DNA of 64,000 nt, taken from NCBI RefSeq assembly GCF_014692525.1, contig NZ_JACNYL010000003.1:248001-312000 (forward strand). The letters are read 5' to 3'. The notes beneath the pieces were generated by a model that did not search any database, was not told the DNA's origin, and saw nothing but the letters and a program-made list of their open reading frames with translations. Each line of letters opens with the position of its first letter. The first letter of the stretch is position 1. A program made the translations under genes and the position numbers. This DNA is from Sphingobacterium chuzhouense (GTDB taxonomy: Bacteria; Bacteroidota; Bacteroidia; Sphingobacteriales; Sphingobacteriaceae). This document shows, piece by piece, positions 1-8,168 of the stretch.

Positions 1-1182
1 TGTCCCTCCAGAACAGTCGCCCTGCGATATACCATAATCATACCACGTAAAGAAGTTGACGAATAGGAGATAGAATCTAACCCTACATGCCCCTCCCACG
101 GATCTATCCATTGAAAAAGACTCTGGTTGTACTTCAAACATACAATTCCCTTTATCCAACTCCAAAACCAGATTGTATTTCACCCCGGGCTCAATCTTTA
201 CATTGGACACGGAAAAAGGCTCGCTCCTGCCTAAGCCGGCTATCTCAATATATTCCACCTCAAGGGTAGCTGTAGTGGTCGAACTACGGAGAAGCGCAGT
301 AACTGAACTGTTGACCTCCGTCAACGCTGTTGAAATGGTCGGAAAAGTAACCGCTTTATCTTGAGCAGATCCCGTGTAAGTTATTACTCCATCAGACAGC
401 TTTATTGTACCCCCACCGTGGGTAGCATTCTTAAAAACAACATTACCAACTCCTGTTATCGAATTCAGACCGATCCCCGTGCCATCAAGAACAGTGGTAA
501 TCTCGCTCAGCTTGTTTTTCAGCACTACAGTCAAATCATTATTACCCGCCGCAAGCCCCACTGTCTCTACATAATGCATAAACTTCTGTGCATTTATCTC
601 CACCAAGGCATTAGCGAGTGGCGTATTAGCAGCAAGGTTTGGCAACGCCGCTGTACCTGCCGAATAAGCCACAAACGTATAGTTCGTTGTTGTACCTGTC
701 GCGTCCAAGGTGAATTCGTCAAACGAAGAAGAGTTTGCGTCTACCGTTTTTTCAATGCGCTTCACCTCGTTGCCATTCGCATCGTAGACCAGCAAACGGT
801 AACGCGTGCCTTCCGACAATCCATCTCTCACCTCTTGAGCAGCTGCCTTAAGCCCACCTGCAGACTGCCGGAGAGCAACAGGCGCAGCTTGTTGTTCCGG
901 CACTAATTTTGCAACGATGTTTAATCCATTGCTGAGCGGTATGATCTGGGTCTGAGTCTCCAATCTATCATCGGTATTTTTTGTAGCTCCAGAAATAGAA
1001 GCTTTTGATTTTGAAACCCCGCTGTTTCCTATAGGCTGCTCAAAACCACTAGTCAAACTGACGCGCATTTTTATACCGTCGTAAACGGGTTCTATCCCTG
1101 TATCATTTTTACAGGAAACCACAACAAAAAGTGTCAATAACAGACACCATATTGCATTATATCTTATTGAGTTCGTTTTCAT
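1..1182 (-). CDS. Fimbrillin-like surface lipoprotein, 3' end cut by window edge
   Basis: The gene starts at the ATG at 1182 and stays open for 394 codons to base 1, so the stop lies outside the window. Residues 1-24 form a signal peptide ending in a lipobox (VVVSC, then KND), so the protein is expected to be a lipoprotein, probably surface exposed. The body has no enzyme motif I recognise. It is rich in Thr, Ser, Asn and Val, and it contains stretches typical of fimbrillin-family (Mfa/FimA-like) proteins, such as YNLVLEL about 50 residues before the edge and a Gly/Cys-rich segment with GISQGDCSGG at the edge. It lies 53 bases downstream of the small acidic gene at 1236-1463 and is probably co-transcribed with it. 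Fimbrillin-like is a family resemblance, not a proven pilus role; a generic adhesin lipoprotein is the alternative. Confidence 0.6.
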   Translation of the reverse strand, partial: MKTNSIRYNAIWCLLLTLFVVVSCKNDTGIEPVYDGIKMRVSLTSGFEQPIGNSGVSKSKASISGATKNTDDRLETQTQIIPLSNGLNIVAKLVPEQQAAPVALRQSAGGLKAAAQEVRDGLSEGTRYRLLVYDANGNEVKRIEKTVDANSSSFDEFTLDATGTTTNYTFVAYSAGTAALPNLAANTPLANALVEINAQKFMHYVETVGLAAGNNDLTVVLKNKLSEITTVLDGTGIGLNSITGVGNVVFKNATHGGGTIKLSDGVITYTGSAQDKAVTFPTISTALTEVNSSVTALLRSSTTTATLEVEYIEIAGLGRSEPFSVSNVKIEPGVKYNLVLELDKGNCMFEVQPESFSMDRSVGGACRVRFYLLFVNFFTWYDYGISQGDCSGGT

Positions 1183-1235
1183 TTTTTCCTTTCAGTTTGG
1201 TTTTTTTTCAAAAAATTTGCGGATAAACGATGTCA

Positions 1236-1463
1236 TTAATCAAAGAAATCTAAATCGACGTTCCGTACGTCGTCTTCTTCCACCATCCAGCTCTCTTGTA
1301 CTACATTGTCATTCTCCTTGACCGTTATCGAACCTGCCGCAATATGGCTTTCCAATTTCACGAGAATCGATCCCATCGAAGGTGCGAGGTAAAGAAGTTT
1401 CTCGTTTTTTTCTGCTCTATGCAATCCCATCTCGGGTATGAGCGGACTTTTTTGCTGTTCCAT
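1236..1463 (-). CDS. Small acidic conserved protein (75 aa) paired with fimbrillin-like lipoprotein
   Basis: The start is the ATG at 1463 (MEQQKSPLIPEMG). The frame stays open upstream to 1607, but that part codes for an unlikely hydrophobic leader. The 75-aa product has no signal peptide or membrane segment. It contains a LESHIAAGSITV stretch near residues 36-48, then QESW and a very acidic tail (EEDDVRNVDLDFFD). I recall small Bacteroidota proteins with an E-x-x-I-A-A-G-S core followed by an acidic Trp-containing tail next to fimbrillin-type lipoprotein genes; that recollection is the only functional hint. The spacing to the lipoprotein gene (53 bases, same strand) suggests one transcript. 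Function unknown. A role as a secreted pheromone-like peptide or chaperone would be speculation. Confidence 0.6.
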   Translation of the reverse strand: MEQQKSPLIPEMGLHRAEKNEKLLYLAPSMGSILVKLESHIAAGSITVKENDNVVQESWMVEEDDVRNVDLDFFD

Positions 1464-1931
1464 TTTTTGTTTGGTTTTTATAAATTCAATTCCCTTTTGA
1501 CAAATGATTAATAATCTTGGCACATATTTTAAGTTAAGCTTGCCTATGATCAGTGCAACAAAATTAACGCAACTGTAAAGGGTAAAAAAGATATTGTACA
1601 ACCACAATAGAGAAAATAAAAAGGGACAACTTTGTACGATTTACCTAAAATGACAAAACAGAAATAACACACAAACACCTGAAAACAAGGTTTTTAAACA
1701 ACAAAACAACTATAAAAACGTGCAACCCACTGTCCCCTCTTAATGCATTTTAATTATATTACATCATACCTATGTAGTATCTCATAAAGTATCTGTGACG
1801 TATCCAATTTTTCGTCATTCCAAAGGATTGCTTGCATTTTTGTGAAATGATGCTATTTTCCATATAGCATTCTTATATCATTATTTAACCTCGGCTTTTA
1901 GGTATTACTAGACGCTCGGAATAAAACTACC
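1464..1931. other. AT-rich divergent intergenic region
   Basis: This 468-base stretch separates the minus-strand small acidic gene from the plus-strand AraC-type regulator. Apart from the -7-like element at 1559-1566 I see no ORF with coding character, no structured RNA and no strong inverted repeat. It must hold promoters for both divergent units. Confidence 0.5.
1559..1566 (-). promoter_or_regulatory. Possible -7 element for the lipoprotein operon
   Basis: The minus strand reads TAATTTTG, an exact match to the Bacteroidota -7 consensus TAnnTTTG, about 95 bases upstream of the ATG at 1463. No good -33 TTTG is present at 19-21 bases upstream, so the call is weak. Confidence 0.3.
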
Positions 1932-2792
1932 ATGATTGCGAAAATCTATTTTTTATTTGTTTACGTATTTACATTTGCAACGATTACATGTGCCCAAAAT
2001 TTAGAAGCTTATAATGCATTATACACAAAGACATTTTTAGAAACTTCACAAAAAGATTTCCCCAGAGCTTTGCATGTTGCAGATTCTTTATATACCATTT
2101 CTAAAACACCGTTGCTACTAGCCCGGAACTTAGAACGAAATCAATCCATTGCTACAATGGAAAATGAACACCATGAGAGGGAAGATATCCGCCGGGAATC
2201 AAATAGTAAATTGATTTTTTTCATCACAGGTATTTTAATTGTACTCCCATTTACACTCTATTTCTTCCTACTCCAGCCGCGACAAAAATATATGTCAACA
2301 CCGAAAGCAAAAAAGAATGTACTGGCAAATAAAGAAAATGCATCTCAACTCCTAACTAATAACAATGAATTCTTGCTATCTAATACAGATACATACGGTG
2401 AACAATCCTTTGCGCCATCGGTGATGTCTGAACAGACTGCCAATAAAATCCTAGGGCAACTAGAAGAATTTGAAGACAAACAACTGTATCTTAAAAGAGA
2501 CTTATCATTGTCTTATTTAGCATCCTATTGTGATACGAATACAAAATACCTATCGGTTGTTATTAACTCGCATAAGAAAAAAGATTTTTTCAATTATATC
2601 AATGAGCTTCGGATTAACTACATCGTCGATAAACTGACAAACGACCCCTATTATAGGAGATTAAAAGTAGCAGCTCTCGCACGCGAAGCAGGCTTTTCTT
2701 CCCAAAGTAAATTTGCCTTGAACTTTAAAAAGGTGACTAATGTATCACCTTCTGAATTTATCAAATCGTTAACGGAGGACTCGGAGGCTTAG
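1932..2792 (+). CDS. Membrane-anchored AraC-family regulator with shortened sensor
   Basis: 286 aa. Residues 1-21 look like a signal peptide ending in CAQ. A short N-terminal segment to about residue 75 resembles the start of a TPR-containing sensor (ARALHVADSLY-like helices). A single membrane span follows at about 97-116 (FFITGILIVLPFTLYFFLL), then a linker, and an AraC-type double helix-turn-helix at about 175-280 (LSYLASYCDTN, then VAALAREAGFSSQSKF and VSPSEFIKSL). Bacteroidota regulators of this layout usually carry several TPR units and run to about 500 aa or more, so this one appears to lack most of its periplasmic domain. It is divergent from the lipoprotein locus and convergent with the LuxR-like gene that ends 3 bases away. 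I infer control of the neighbouring surface-protein genes. Confidence 0.7.
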   Translation: MIAKIYFLFVYVFTFATITCAQNLEAYNALYTKTFLETSQKDFPRALHVADSLYTISKTPLLLARNLERNQSIATMENEHHEREDIRRESNSKLIFFITGILIVLPFTLYFFLLQPRQKYMSTPKAKKNVLANKENASQLLTNNNEFLLSNTDTYGEQSFAPSVMSEQTANKILGQLEEFEDKQLYLKRDLSLSYLASYCDTNTKYLSVVINSHKKKDFFNYINELRINYIVDKLTNDPYYRRLKVAALAREAGFSSQSKFALNFKKVTNVSPSEFIKSLTEDSEA

Positions 2793-2795
2793 ATA

Positions 2796-3746
2796 TCAAA
2801 ACCGGGCAACCCAGCTATAAAGGTCTTCCTGAGGAGGTATACAAAAGGATTTACGAAGTCTACTTTTTCTTGTCTGTACCGTGCGTATTGCCAAATGGTT
2901 ATAATTCGCGATGTCTTTGGTTGTAAACCCGAGCTTTAAAAATGCGCAGAATTTAAATTCTTCCTGTGTCATCTCGGGATTTTGTTGCAATAAGTTCCTA
3001 TAAAAATTAGGGAATATTTGTTGAAATGTCGCAATGAACGCCGCATCACCTCCCCGAGCTAATTTTACAGCTTCCTCTACTGATGGTAATATTATGTTGT
3101 CAGACTGTCTAATATACAAATTAGATGGTCGTATAGCGTGTAGAGCTTGGTGATACAACTTCTGTAATTCATTATTTTTTAGCATAATAAAATAACCATT
3201 GACGGCTAATAGCAATACCGATTGTACAAGGGTAACTTGTGTGTTTTTATGAAAACATATCTGATTTCCCCAAACTTCTCTGAACCAATCTAAATCAAAC
3301 AATTGGACGACATAGAATAATATAAAAACCCACAGAAAAACAAATATGTTATAGAGTCTATTACACTCATTGAAAATAAATAACGCTGCAAACAAGATTG
3401 CGAAATAATAAGGTGCGATCCCATTGTTAAAACCCGCCGTAGAACAAGAATAAAACACTATCCAGGTTGTACCTATCAAAGCTAAAAGGGCAATCTTTGT
3501 ATTAGAATATATTTTGGTATGCCAAGATAACATAAATAATAGGCAGCCCAGACCAAATAAAACCATACAATTAACAACGTATCCAAAAGATAGGTTTCTA
3601 ATGGCATCAAGGATGAAAATCAGGGATATCAAAAATGCATATTGATTCATCAGCTGTATCTTAACGACTAGCAATTTATCCATATCTTTCTCTACATGTC
3701 TGTTAGAAATAAGATGCCAAAATGGCTTACGTAGATGTCCATTCAT
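2796..3746 (-). CDS. Multi-pass membrane protein with C-terminal LuxR-like HTH
   Basis: 316 aa, starting at the ATG at 3746. The first ~190 residues contain about six hydrophobic segments (for example YAFLISLIFILDAI, CMVLFGLGCLLFML, IALLALIGTTWIVF, IFVFLWVFILFYVV, VLLLAVNGYFIML). After a linker, the C-terminal ~60 residues form a helix-turn-helix of the LuxR/GerE type: FKFCAFLKLGFTTKDIANY followed by LAIRTVQTRKSRLRK. The layout suggests a membrane-embedded sensor-regulator that binds DNA from the membrane. It has no receiver or kinase domain. It faces the AraC-type gene with a 3-base gap, so both read toward each other with little room for separate terminators. The target is unknown; the fimbrillin-like locus is the nearest candidate. 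Confidence 0.65.
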   Translation of the reverse strand: MNGHLRKPFWHLISNRHVEKDMDKLLVVKIQLMNQYAFLISLIFILDAIRNLSFGYVVNCMVLFGLGCLLFMLSWHTKIYSNTKIALLALIGTTWIVFYSCSTAGFNNGIAPYYFAILFAALFIFNECNRLYNIFVFLWVFILFYVVQLFDLDWFREVWGNQICFHKNTQVTLVQSVLLLAVNGYFIMLKNNELQKLYHQALHAIRPSNLYIRQSDNIILPSVEEAVKLARGGDAAFIATFQQIFPNFYRNLLQQNPEMTQEEFKFCAFLKLGFTTKDIANYNHLAIRTVQTRKSRLRKSFCIPPQEDLYSWVARF

Positions 3747-3864
3747 AACGTACTTAAAAATTAGTTTTGTTGTTATCCTCTCTCTAGAACCATTGCCAGA
3801 AATGGTCTGTTGACGAATTTAGATAATATCTACAGATGTTTATAGCGATTATACAACACAAAAA

Positions 3865-3892
3865 AAACATGTAGCGTTTCGACTACATGTTT
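3865..3892 (-). terminator. Rho-independent terminator after the small HTH gene
   Basis: A perfect 10-base inverted repeat (AAACATGTAG / CTACATGTTT) encloses an 8-base loop. On the minus strand the right arm runs into a T tract, so it terminates transcription of the gene at 3913-4116. Confidence 0.75.
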
Positions 3893-3912
3893 AACATATT
3901 TTTACTATGTAA

Positions 3913-4116
3913 CTATTGAGAAATTTGATTTCTCAGTTTTTTACATTGATGGTTCTTTAACCACCGCACAACCGTCTTTTTTGACATAATACCGTGCTTT
4001 GTCATCGCTTCTTCCAACAGCAAATCACCGGATAAAATAGCACTTACCACATTTTCTTGTATTTCGGTGGAATAACGGATTTGTGATCCTTTCGTCTTAT
4101 TAGTTTTTGCGTGCAT
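3913..4116 (-). CDS. Small helix-turn-helix protein resembling transposase OrfA N-terminus
   Basis: 67 aa, basic. The pattern RYSTEIQENVVSAILSG, then EEAMTKHGIMSKKTVVRWLKN, is the helix-turn-helix seen at the start of IS3/IS911-type OrfA proteins (R-Y-s-x-E-x-K/Q...V, then a k-y-G-I-x-x...t-v-x-x-W). No OrfB, catalytic DDE segment or terminal inverted repeats are visible nearby. The gene has its own terminator at 3865-3892, so it is either a remnant or a domesticated DNA-binding protein. Function not established. Confidence 0.5.
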   Translation of the reverse strand: MHAKTNKTKGSQIRYSTEIQENVVSAILSGDLLLEEAMTKHGIMSKKTVVRWLKNHQCKKLRNQISQ

Positions 4117-4149
4117 GGTTATATCTGAACAGTACTTTTTAATAAATAG

Positions 4150-4180
4150 ATCCGGCGTTACCGGGGAGGTGACGCCGGAT
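4150..4180. repeat. Strong GC-rich inverted repeat
   Basis: An 11-base stem (ATCCGGCGTTA with TGACGCCGGAT, one G-T pair) encloses a 9-base loop. It lies 34 bases upstream of the small HTH gene and 130 bases beyond the dinB stop. On the minus strand it is followed by only an imperfect T-rich stretch, so it may be the dinB terminator or an operator for the HTH gene. Confidence 0.5.
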
Positions 4181-4310
4181 ACAATCTACCTATGAAAAAT
4201 TATACCGCGATTGGTATATGTTCAGCAAAAATGTATCGCCTTTTTTATGTTAACGAGAAAACCAGTACAACAAACGTACACTTAGAAGCTACTACATAGA
4301 TACGACTGCA

Positions 4311-5393
4311 TCAAAACAACCGCAATTGTGGGTTATTCAACTTCTCCAAATCAGCATCGTAAAAATTAGAGATCGTTACCCCCAGAAGCCTCACCCGTTT
4401 ATCTTCCATATCCACTTTACTGAAAAGATCCGTTATCTGCTGGAAAATATCTTCTGCAGTATTCAGATAAAACACGCTAGTTTTGCTTCTTGTAATCTGG
4501 GAAAAGTCTGCGAATTTTATTTTTAAGGTAACTGTACGTCCCTGTTTTGCCTTCCCCTCCAATCTTTTCTCCAGTTTGTCGCATAATACCCGCAATTCCT
4601 TTAGCATTTCCTGCTCCTCTCTGAGATCCGTTTCAAAAGTATCTTCTATACCAATTGATTTGACGATTCGATTAGGTTTGACAGGTCTATTGTCTTCCCC
4701 ACGAACCATATGGTAGAAAAATTTGCCTGATTTTCCGAAACGCCGGATCAACTCATTCTCCGTAAACTCTTTCAGTTCCTTTCCCGTATGTATCCCCATA
4801 CTTTTCATTTTTTTGGCCGTTACTTTACCTACACCAAAAAACTTCTCGATTGGGAGCTGCTCTAAAAAAGGAATAATTTTAGAAGGCCCGATAAACGTTA
4901 ATCCATCCGGCTTCTGATAATCAGATGCAATTTTTGCAATAAATTTATTTATAGACACGCCTGCTGAAGCTGTTAAACCCAATTCTTCACGAATTGCTTT
5001 CTTGATCGCTTTGGCGATTTCAATAGCCGATCCGATTCCCTGTTTGTCTTCCGTCACATCCAAATACGCCTCGTCTAGTGAAAGCGGCTCTATCAAATCG
5101 GTATATCGTCTAAAAATTGCCCGTATCTGATGGGAAACTTCCCGATATACGTCAAATCGAGGGCGAGTAAAGATTAAGTGTGGACAACGCTGTAAAGCTT
5201 GTCGGGAAGACATGGCCGAACGGACTCCAAACTTCCGAGCTTCGTAACTCGCCGTAGCCACAACACCCCTGCCATCCGGCGAACCGCCCACCGCAAGCGC
5301 TATATCGCGCAGTTCCGGAAAATCACGCTGCTCCACCGACGCATAAAATGCATCCATGTCAATATGGATTATCTTTCGTATATTATTGCTCAC
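4311..5393 (-). CDS. dinB: DNA polymerase IV (Y-family, translesion synthesis)
   Basis: 360 aa, close to the usual length. The Y-family polymerase core begins at residue 6 with RKIIHIDMDAFYASVE. Metal-binding residues are visible as D12 and D107-E108 (SLDEAYLD), matching D8, D103 and E104 of the E. coli enzyme. Helix-hairpin-helix segments are seen near residues 180-215 (FFGVGKVTAKKMKSMGI), followed by the little-finger domain. The protein ends in QLRLF, a clean beta-clamp-binding motif at the extreme C-terminus, so the polymerase is expected to be recruited by the sliding clamp. It copies past damaged bases with low fidelity. The gene stands alone on the minus strand; no LexA-like operator was recognised upstream, where a ~113-base repeat begins about 94 bases before the start codon. 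Confidence 0.95.
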   Translation of the reverse strand: MSNNIRKIIHIDMDAFYASVEQRDFPELRDIALAVGGSPDGRGVVATASYEARKFGVRSAMSSRQALQRCPHLIFTRPRFDVYREVSHQIRAIFRRYTDLIEPLSLDEAYLDVTEDKQGIGSAIEIAKAIKKAIREELGLTASAGVSINKFIAKIASDYQKPDGLTFIGPSKIIPFLEQLPIEKFFGVGKVTAKKMKSMGIHTGKELKEFTENELIRRFGKSGKFFYHMVRGEDNRPVKPNRIVKSIGIEDTFETDLREEQEMLKELRVLCDKLEKRLEGKAKQGRTVTLKIKFADFSQITRSKTSVFYLNTAEDIFQQITDLFSKVDMEDKRVRLLGVTISNFYDADLEKLNNPQLRLF

Positions 5394-5486
5394 AATTTTC
5401 TTCGTTTGTCTGAACCAGGATTATCGTTGATAAACTCACATGCTCAGCTTATAGGTTTGCACGATCCCTTTATTCTCCTCTGATGT

Positions 5487-5600
5487 CGCATCAAAAATTT
5501 TGAAATATGTAGAACTAATATCTTTGCACTATCCATCCCCATCAAAATTTTTCAGCGACGATTTTTTTTGCATACTTTTTTTGAGGGAAAAAAAGTATGA
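5487..5600. repeat. Interspersed hairpin repeat, copy A
   Basis: A ~114-base element nearly identical to 8966-9078. Both share AAATTTTGAAATATGTAGAA, then GCACTATCCATCCC, then ATCAAAATTTT, and end in a hairpin with arms CATACTTTTTT and AAAAAAGTATG. By eye the copies agree at roughly 85 % of positions, with a one-base gap. Copy A contains TATCTTTG at 5519-5526, an exact -7-type match that copy B lacks. It lies between the divergent dinB and porin genes. Confidence 0.75.
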
Positions 5601-5679
5601 ACCCAATCTTCCTATTTCTTTCCAAAATTAAAATGAAATTTCGTATCTGAGAATAGTGCAAAGTAAAACTAAGAAATAT

Positions 5680-5687
5680 TATCTTTG
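5680..5687 (+). promoter_or_regulatory. -7 promoter element of the porin gene
   Basis: TATCTTTG exactly matches TAnnTTTG and lies 42 bases before the ATG at 5730. The overlapping TTG at 5685 is therefore unlikely to be the start codon. No clear -33 TTTG is seen. Confidence 0.45.
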
Positions 5688-5729
5688 GCACTTTGCTACG
5701 TATTAGAAAATACTTTTATAACCACACGC

Positions 5730-6953
5730 ATGAACACCAAAATTGGATTACTGTTGGTAACCGTAGGTTGCCTCTTACTTACCCTTCAAAGCCAGGCACA
5801 AGAGCGGGACGATCGAGCCACCATCTTAAATTTCAAAGGCATACAATACATGAGCGACGATTCCCTGTTCTATACAAATTTTAGATTTCGTATGCAGAAC
5901 AGACTCGGCTATAGTAATGTACTGGATAACGAAGATAATGGTAAGTTCGATGCTCGCATCCGCCGCTTACGGCTACGTATGGACGGCTATATCTATACCC
6001 CAAAGATTTCCTACTCCATCCAGTTGGCATTTACCCGTGGCGATCAAGATTTTGATGATACCGGCATCGCTAATATTGTGCGTGACGCGGTAGTTTTCTA
6101 TAACTTTAGCGATGATTTTTATATTTCCTTTGGACAGAATAAATTACCGGGTAACCGACAGCGCGTTAACTCTTCCGGTCAATTACAGTTTGCTGACCGA
6201 TCGTTGGTGAACAGTAACTACACGTTGGATCGCGATTTCGGAGTTTCGTTTAACCTAAGCAAGAAAATAGGCGACATGCCCATCAACGCAAAAGCAGCGA
6301 TCTCGACCGGTGAAGGACGTCCTGCCTTGGGTACCGACGACGGATTAGCTTATACCGGACGTGTGGAGTTTTTACCTTTGGGCAATTTCACAAACGATGG
6401 TGACTACTCGGAAGGGGATATCGAGCGCGAGGAAACGCCTAAGCTTTCCATCGGAGGCGGATATAGTTACAACGATCGTACTATAAGAGAAGGTGGGCAA
6501 CTTGGCAGGTATGTGAAAAATCCTTTCACACTCAAGACGTCTTTTGCAGATGCTATCTTTAAATATCAAGGTTTTGCTTATCAAGCAGAATACATGCGAC
6601 GTGATGTCGATAACCCATTCAACATCGTAGATGATCAATTCAATCAAGTGGACGGTCCAGAAGATGAATTAGCCTACGCACAAAAGGGATGGGGGCTGAA
6701 TCAGCAAGCTTCCTATTTACTCAACAAGGGATATGAAATAGCTACCCGTTATACCTATATAAAACCACATCAGCAGTTGCGGAACTATGAAGATCAGTTA
6801 GACGTGATTGAATTAGGGCTAACGAAGTATATGAAAGCACATCGACTTAAATTCCAAATCAACGCAAATTATACCGTGCCAAATGGTGATTTCGGTAACA
6901 ACTATAGTAAGAACGCTTGGGGAGGAACTTTCCAAATTGAATTGGGGATATAA
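5730..6953 (+). CDS. Outer-membrane porin, OprO/OprP (phosphate-selective porin) family
   Basis: 407 aa from the ATG at 5730 (MNTKIGLLLVTVGC). The frame is open from a TTG at 5685, but the signal peptide (residues 1-24, ending SQAQ) and the -7 element at 5680 favour the internal ATG. The mature protein shows the Porin_O_P pattern: an early FRMQNRLGYSN strand, FDARIRRLRLRMDGYIY, then ISFGQNKLPGNRQRV and LDRDFGVSF, with alternating amphipathic strands to the C-terminal FQIELGI. Such proteins form trimeric barrels that let small anions or other solutes through the outer membrane. Substrate specificity cannot be read from sequence, and no phosphate-transport genes are adjacent. lpxB follows 42 bases downstream on the same strand, so the two may be co-transcribed. 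Confidence 0.8.
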   Translation: MNTKIGLLLVTVGCLLLTLQSQAQERDDRATILNFKGIQYMSDDSLFYTNFRFRMQNRLGYSNVLDNEDNGKFDARIRRLRLRMDGYIYTPKISYSIQLAFTRGDQDFDDTGIANIVRDAVVFYNFSDDFYISFGQNKLPGNRQRVNSSGQLQFADRSLVNSNYTLDRDFGVSFNLSKKIGDMPINAKAAISTGEGRPALGTDDGLAYTGRVEFLPLGNFTNDGDYSEGDIEREETPKLSIGGGYSYNDRTIREGGQLGRYVKNPFTLKTSFADAIFKYQGFAYQAEYMRRDVDNPFNIVDDQFNQVDGPEDELAYAQKGWGLNQQASYLLNKGYEIATRYTYIKPHQQLRNYEDQLDVIELGLTKYMKAHRLKFQINANYTVPNGDFGNNYSKNAWGGTFQIELGI

Positions 6954-6995
6954 ATAACGTATCTTTGATACGGTGAAATATAACTCAGTTTACGA

Positions 6996-8117
6996 ATGAA
7001 ATACTATCTTATTGCTGGCGAGACTTCAGGAGATCTACATGGCGCTAATCTGATCAAAGCCTTAAAAAAAGAAGATGCAGAGGCCAGTTTCCGTATAGTA
7101 GGTGGAGATCAGATGCGTGAGGCATCTGGACAAACGCCGTTGATACATACGTCCGAAATGGCGTTTATGGGATTTGTGGAGGTTATCAAAAATCTCGGAA
7201 AAATCAGTAAGAATCTTAAGCTAGTAAAAGAGGATATTACCAAAGAAAATCCAGACACTTTAATCTTAATAGATTTCCCCGGATTTAACCTCAAGATTGC
7301 AGAATTTGCCAAAAAGCGTGGTATTCGCGTTTGCTACTACATCTCCCCAAAAATCTGGGCCTGGAACCAAGGGCGAGTGCATAAGATCAAAAAAGTTGTC
7401 GACCATATGTTCTGTATACTTCCTTTTGAGGTCGATTTCTATAAAAAATACAATTATGCTGTAGATTACGTCGGCAATCCCCTGCTGGACGCGATAAGTC
7501 AACATACGTTCAATACCGCCTTCAAAGAGGACAATAGGCTCAATGAGCGGCCTATTATCGCGCTGCTTCCGGGGAGCCGAAAAATGGAGATCGAAAAGCT
7601 GTTGCCGGTTATGGTCGATTTGTATTATCTTTTTCCAGCACACCAACTCGTCATAGCAGGAGCACCAAATTTTGATGAAGATTACTATCAGCAATATATT
7701 GGCGATTTACCCATAAAAGTCGTTTTCCAACAAACATATGATCTCCTTAACCATGCGGAAGCTGCCGTCGTGACCAGCGGTACCGCTACACTGGAGACAG
7801 GTATCTTGAAAGTACCGCAGGTTGTCGTCTACAAAGCCAACAAACTCACGGTTTTTTTAGCTCGTCGTCTGGTTAAAGTTGAATTCATTTCTCTAGTCAA
7901 TCTGATCAATGGTTTTTTATCCGTTCGGGAATTTATCCAAGAAGAATGTGATACCCGTACCATTGCCGACGAACTTGGTGAACTGATCACAAATAAAGAA
8001 CACCGCGCGAGCGTAATGGAAAATTATGACATATTGGCGGAGAAACTTGGTTCGCCGGGAGCATCGGAAAAAGCAGCGAAACTTATCGTTCAATATTCGT
8101 CCGGCAAAGCAAACTAA
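6996..8117 (+). CDS. lpxB: Lipid-A-disaccharide synthase
   Basis: 373 aa, normal length. The N-terminus MKYYLIAGETSGDLHGANL is the family signature, and further conserved blocks are visible: GGDQM, MGFVEVIKN, LIDFPGFNLKIAEFAK, YYISPKIWAWNQGR and LLPGSRKMEIEKLLP. A C-terminal segment TSGTATLETGILKVPQVVVY forms part of the UDP-sugar site of this GT19 glycosyltransferase. It condenses UDP-2,3-diacylglucosamine with lipid X to give the lipid A disaccharide at the inner face of the cytoplasmic membrane. Here it is not with other lpx genes; it sits between a porin and an unknown secreted protein, all on the plus strand with short gaps. Confidence 0.95.
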   Translation: MKYYLIAGETSGDLHGANLIKALKKEDAEASFRIVGGDQMREASGQTPLIHTSEMAFMGFVEVIKNLGKISKNLKLVKEDITKENPDTLILIDFPGFNLKIAEFAKKRGIRVCYYISPKIWAWNQGRVHKIKKVVDHMFCILPFEVDFYKKYNYAVDYVGNPLLDAISQHTFNTAFKEDNRLNERPIIALLPGSRKMEIEKLLPVMVDLYYLFPAHQLVIAGAPNFDEDYYQQYIGDLPIKVVFQQTYDLLNHAEAAVVTSGTATLETGILKVPQVVVYKANKLTVFLARRLVKVEFISLVNLINGFLSVREFIQEECDTRTIADELGELITNKEHRASVMENYDILAEKLGSPGASEKAAKLIVQYSSGKAN

Positions 8118-8168
8118 ACTATTTGCCCTTTTGTTATTCTAATATAACATACACAAATAGTAGAAGTC

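Noticed and set aside
361..906. Plus-strand 181-codon open frame
   Set aside because: It is antisense to the lipoprotein gene at 1-1182, has no plausible product and no ribosome-binding site; the minus-strand frame has a signal peptide and lipobox.
1464..1607. N-terminal extension of the small acidic gene
   Set aside because: The extra 48 codons give a hydrophobic, Cys/Ile-rich leader unlike the conserved core; the ATG at 1463 is the better start and a -7 element lies inside the extension.
5685..5729. Earlier TTG start of the porin
   Set aside because: It overlaps the TATCTTTG promoter element and would place a non-signal sequence before the signal peptide.
7266..7694. 142-codon minus-strand frame inside lpxB
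   Set aside because: Antisense shadow of lpxB, which has all family motifs.
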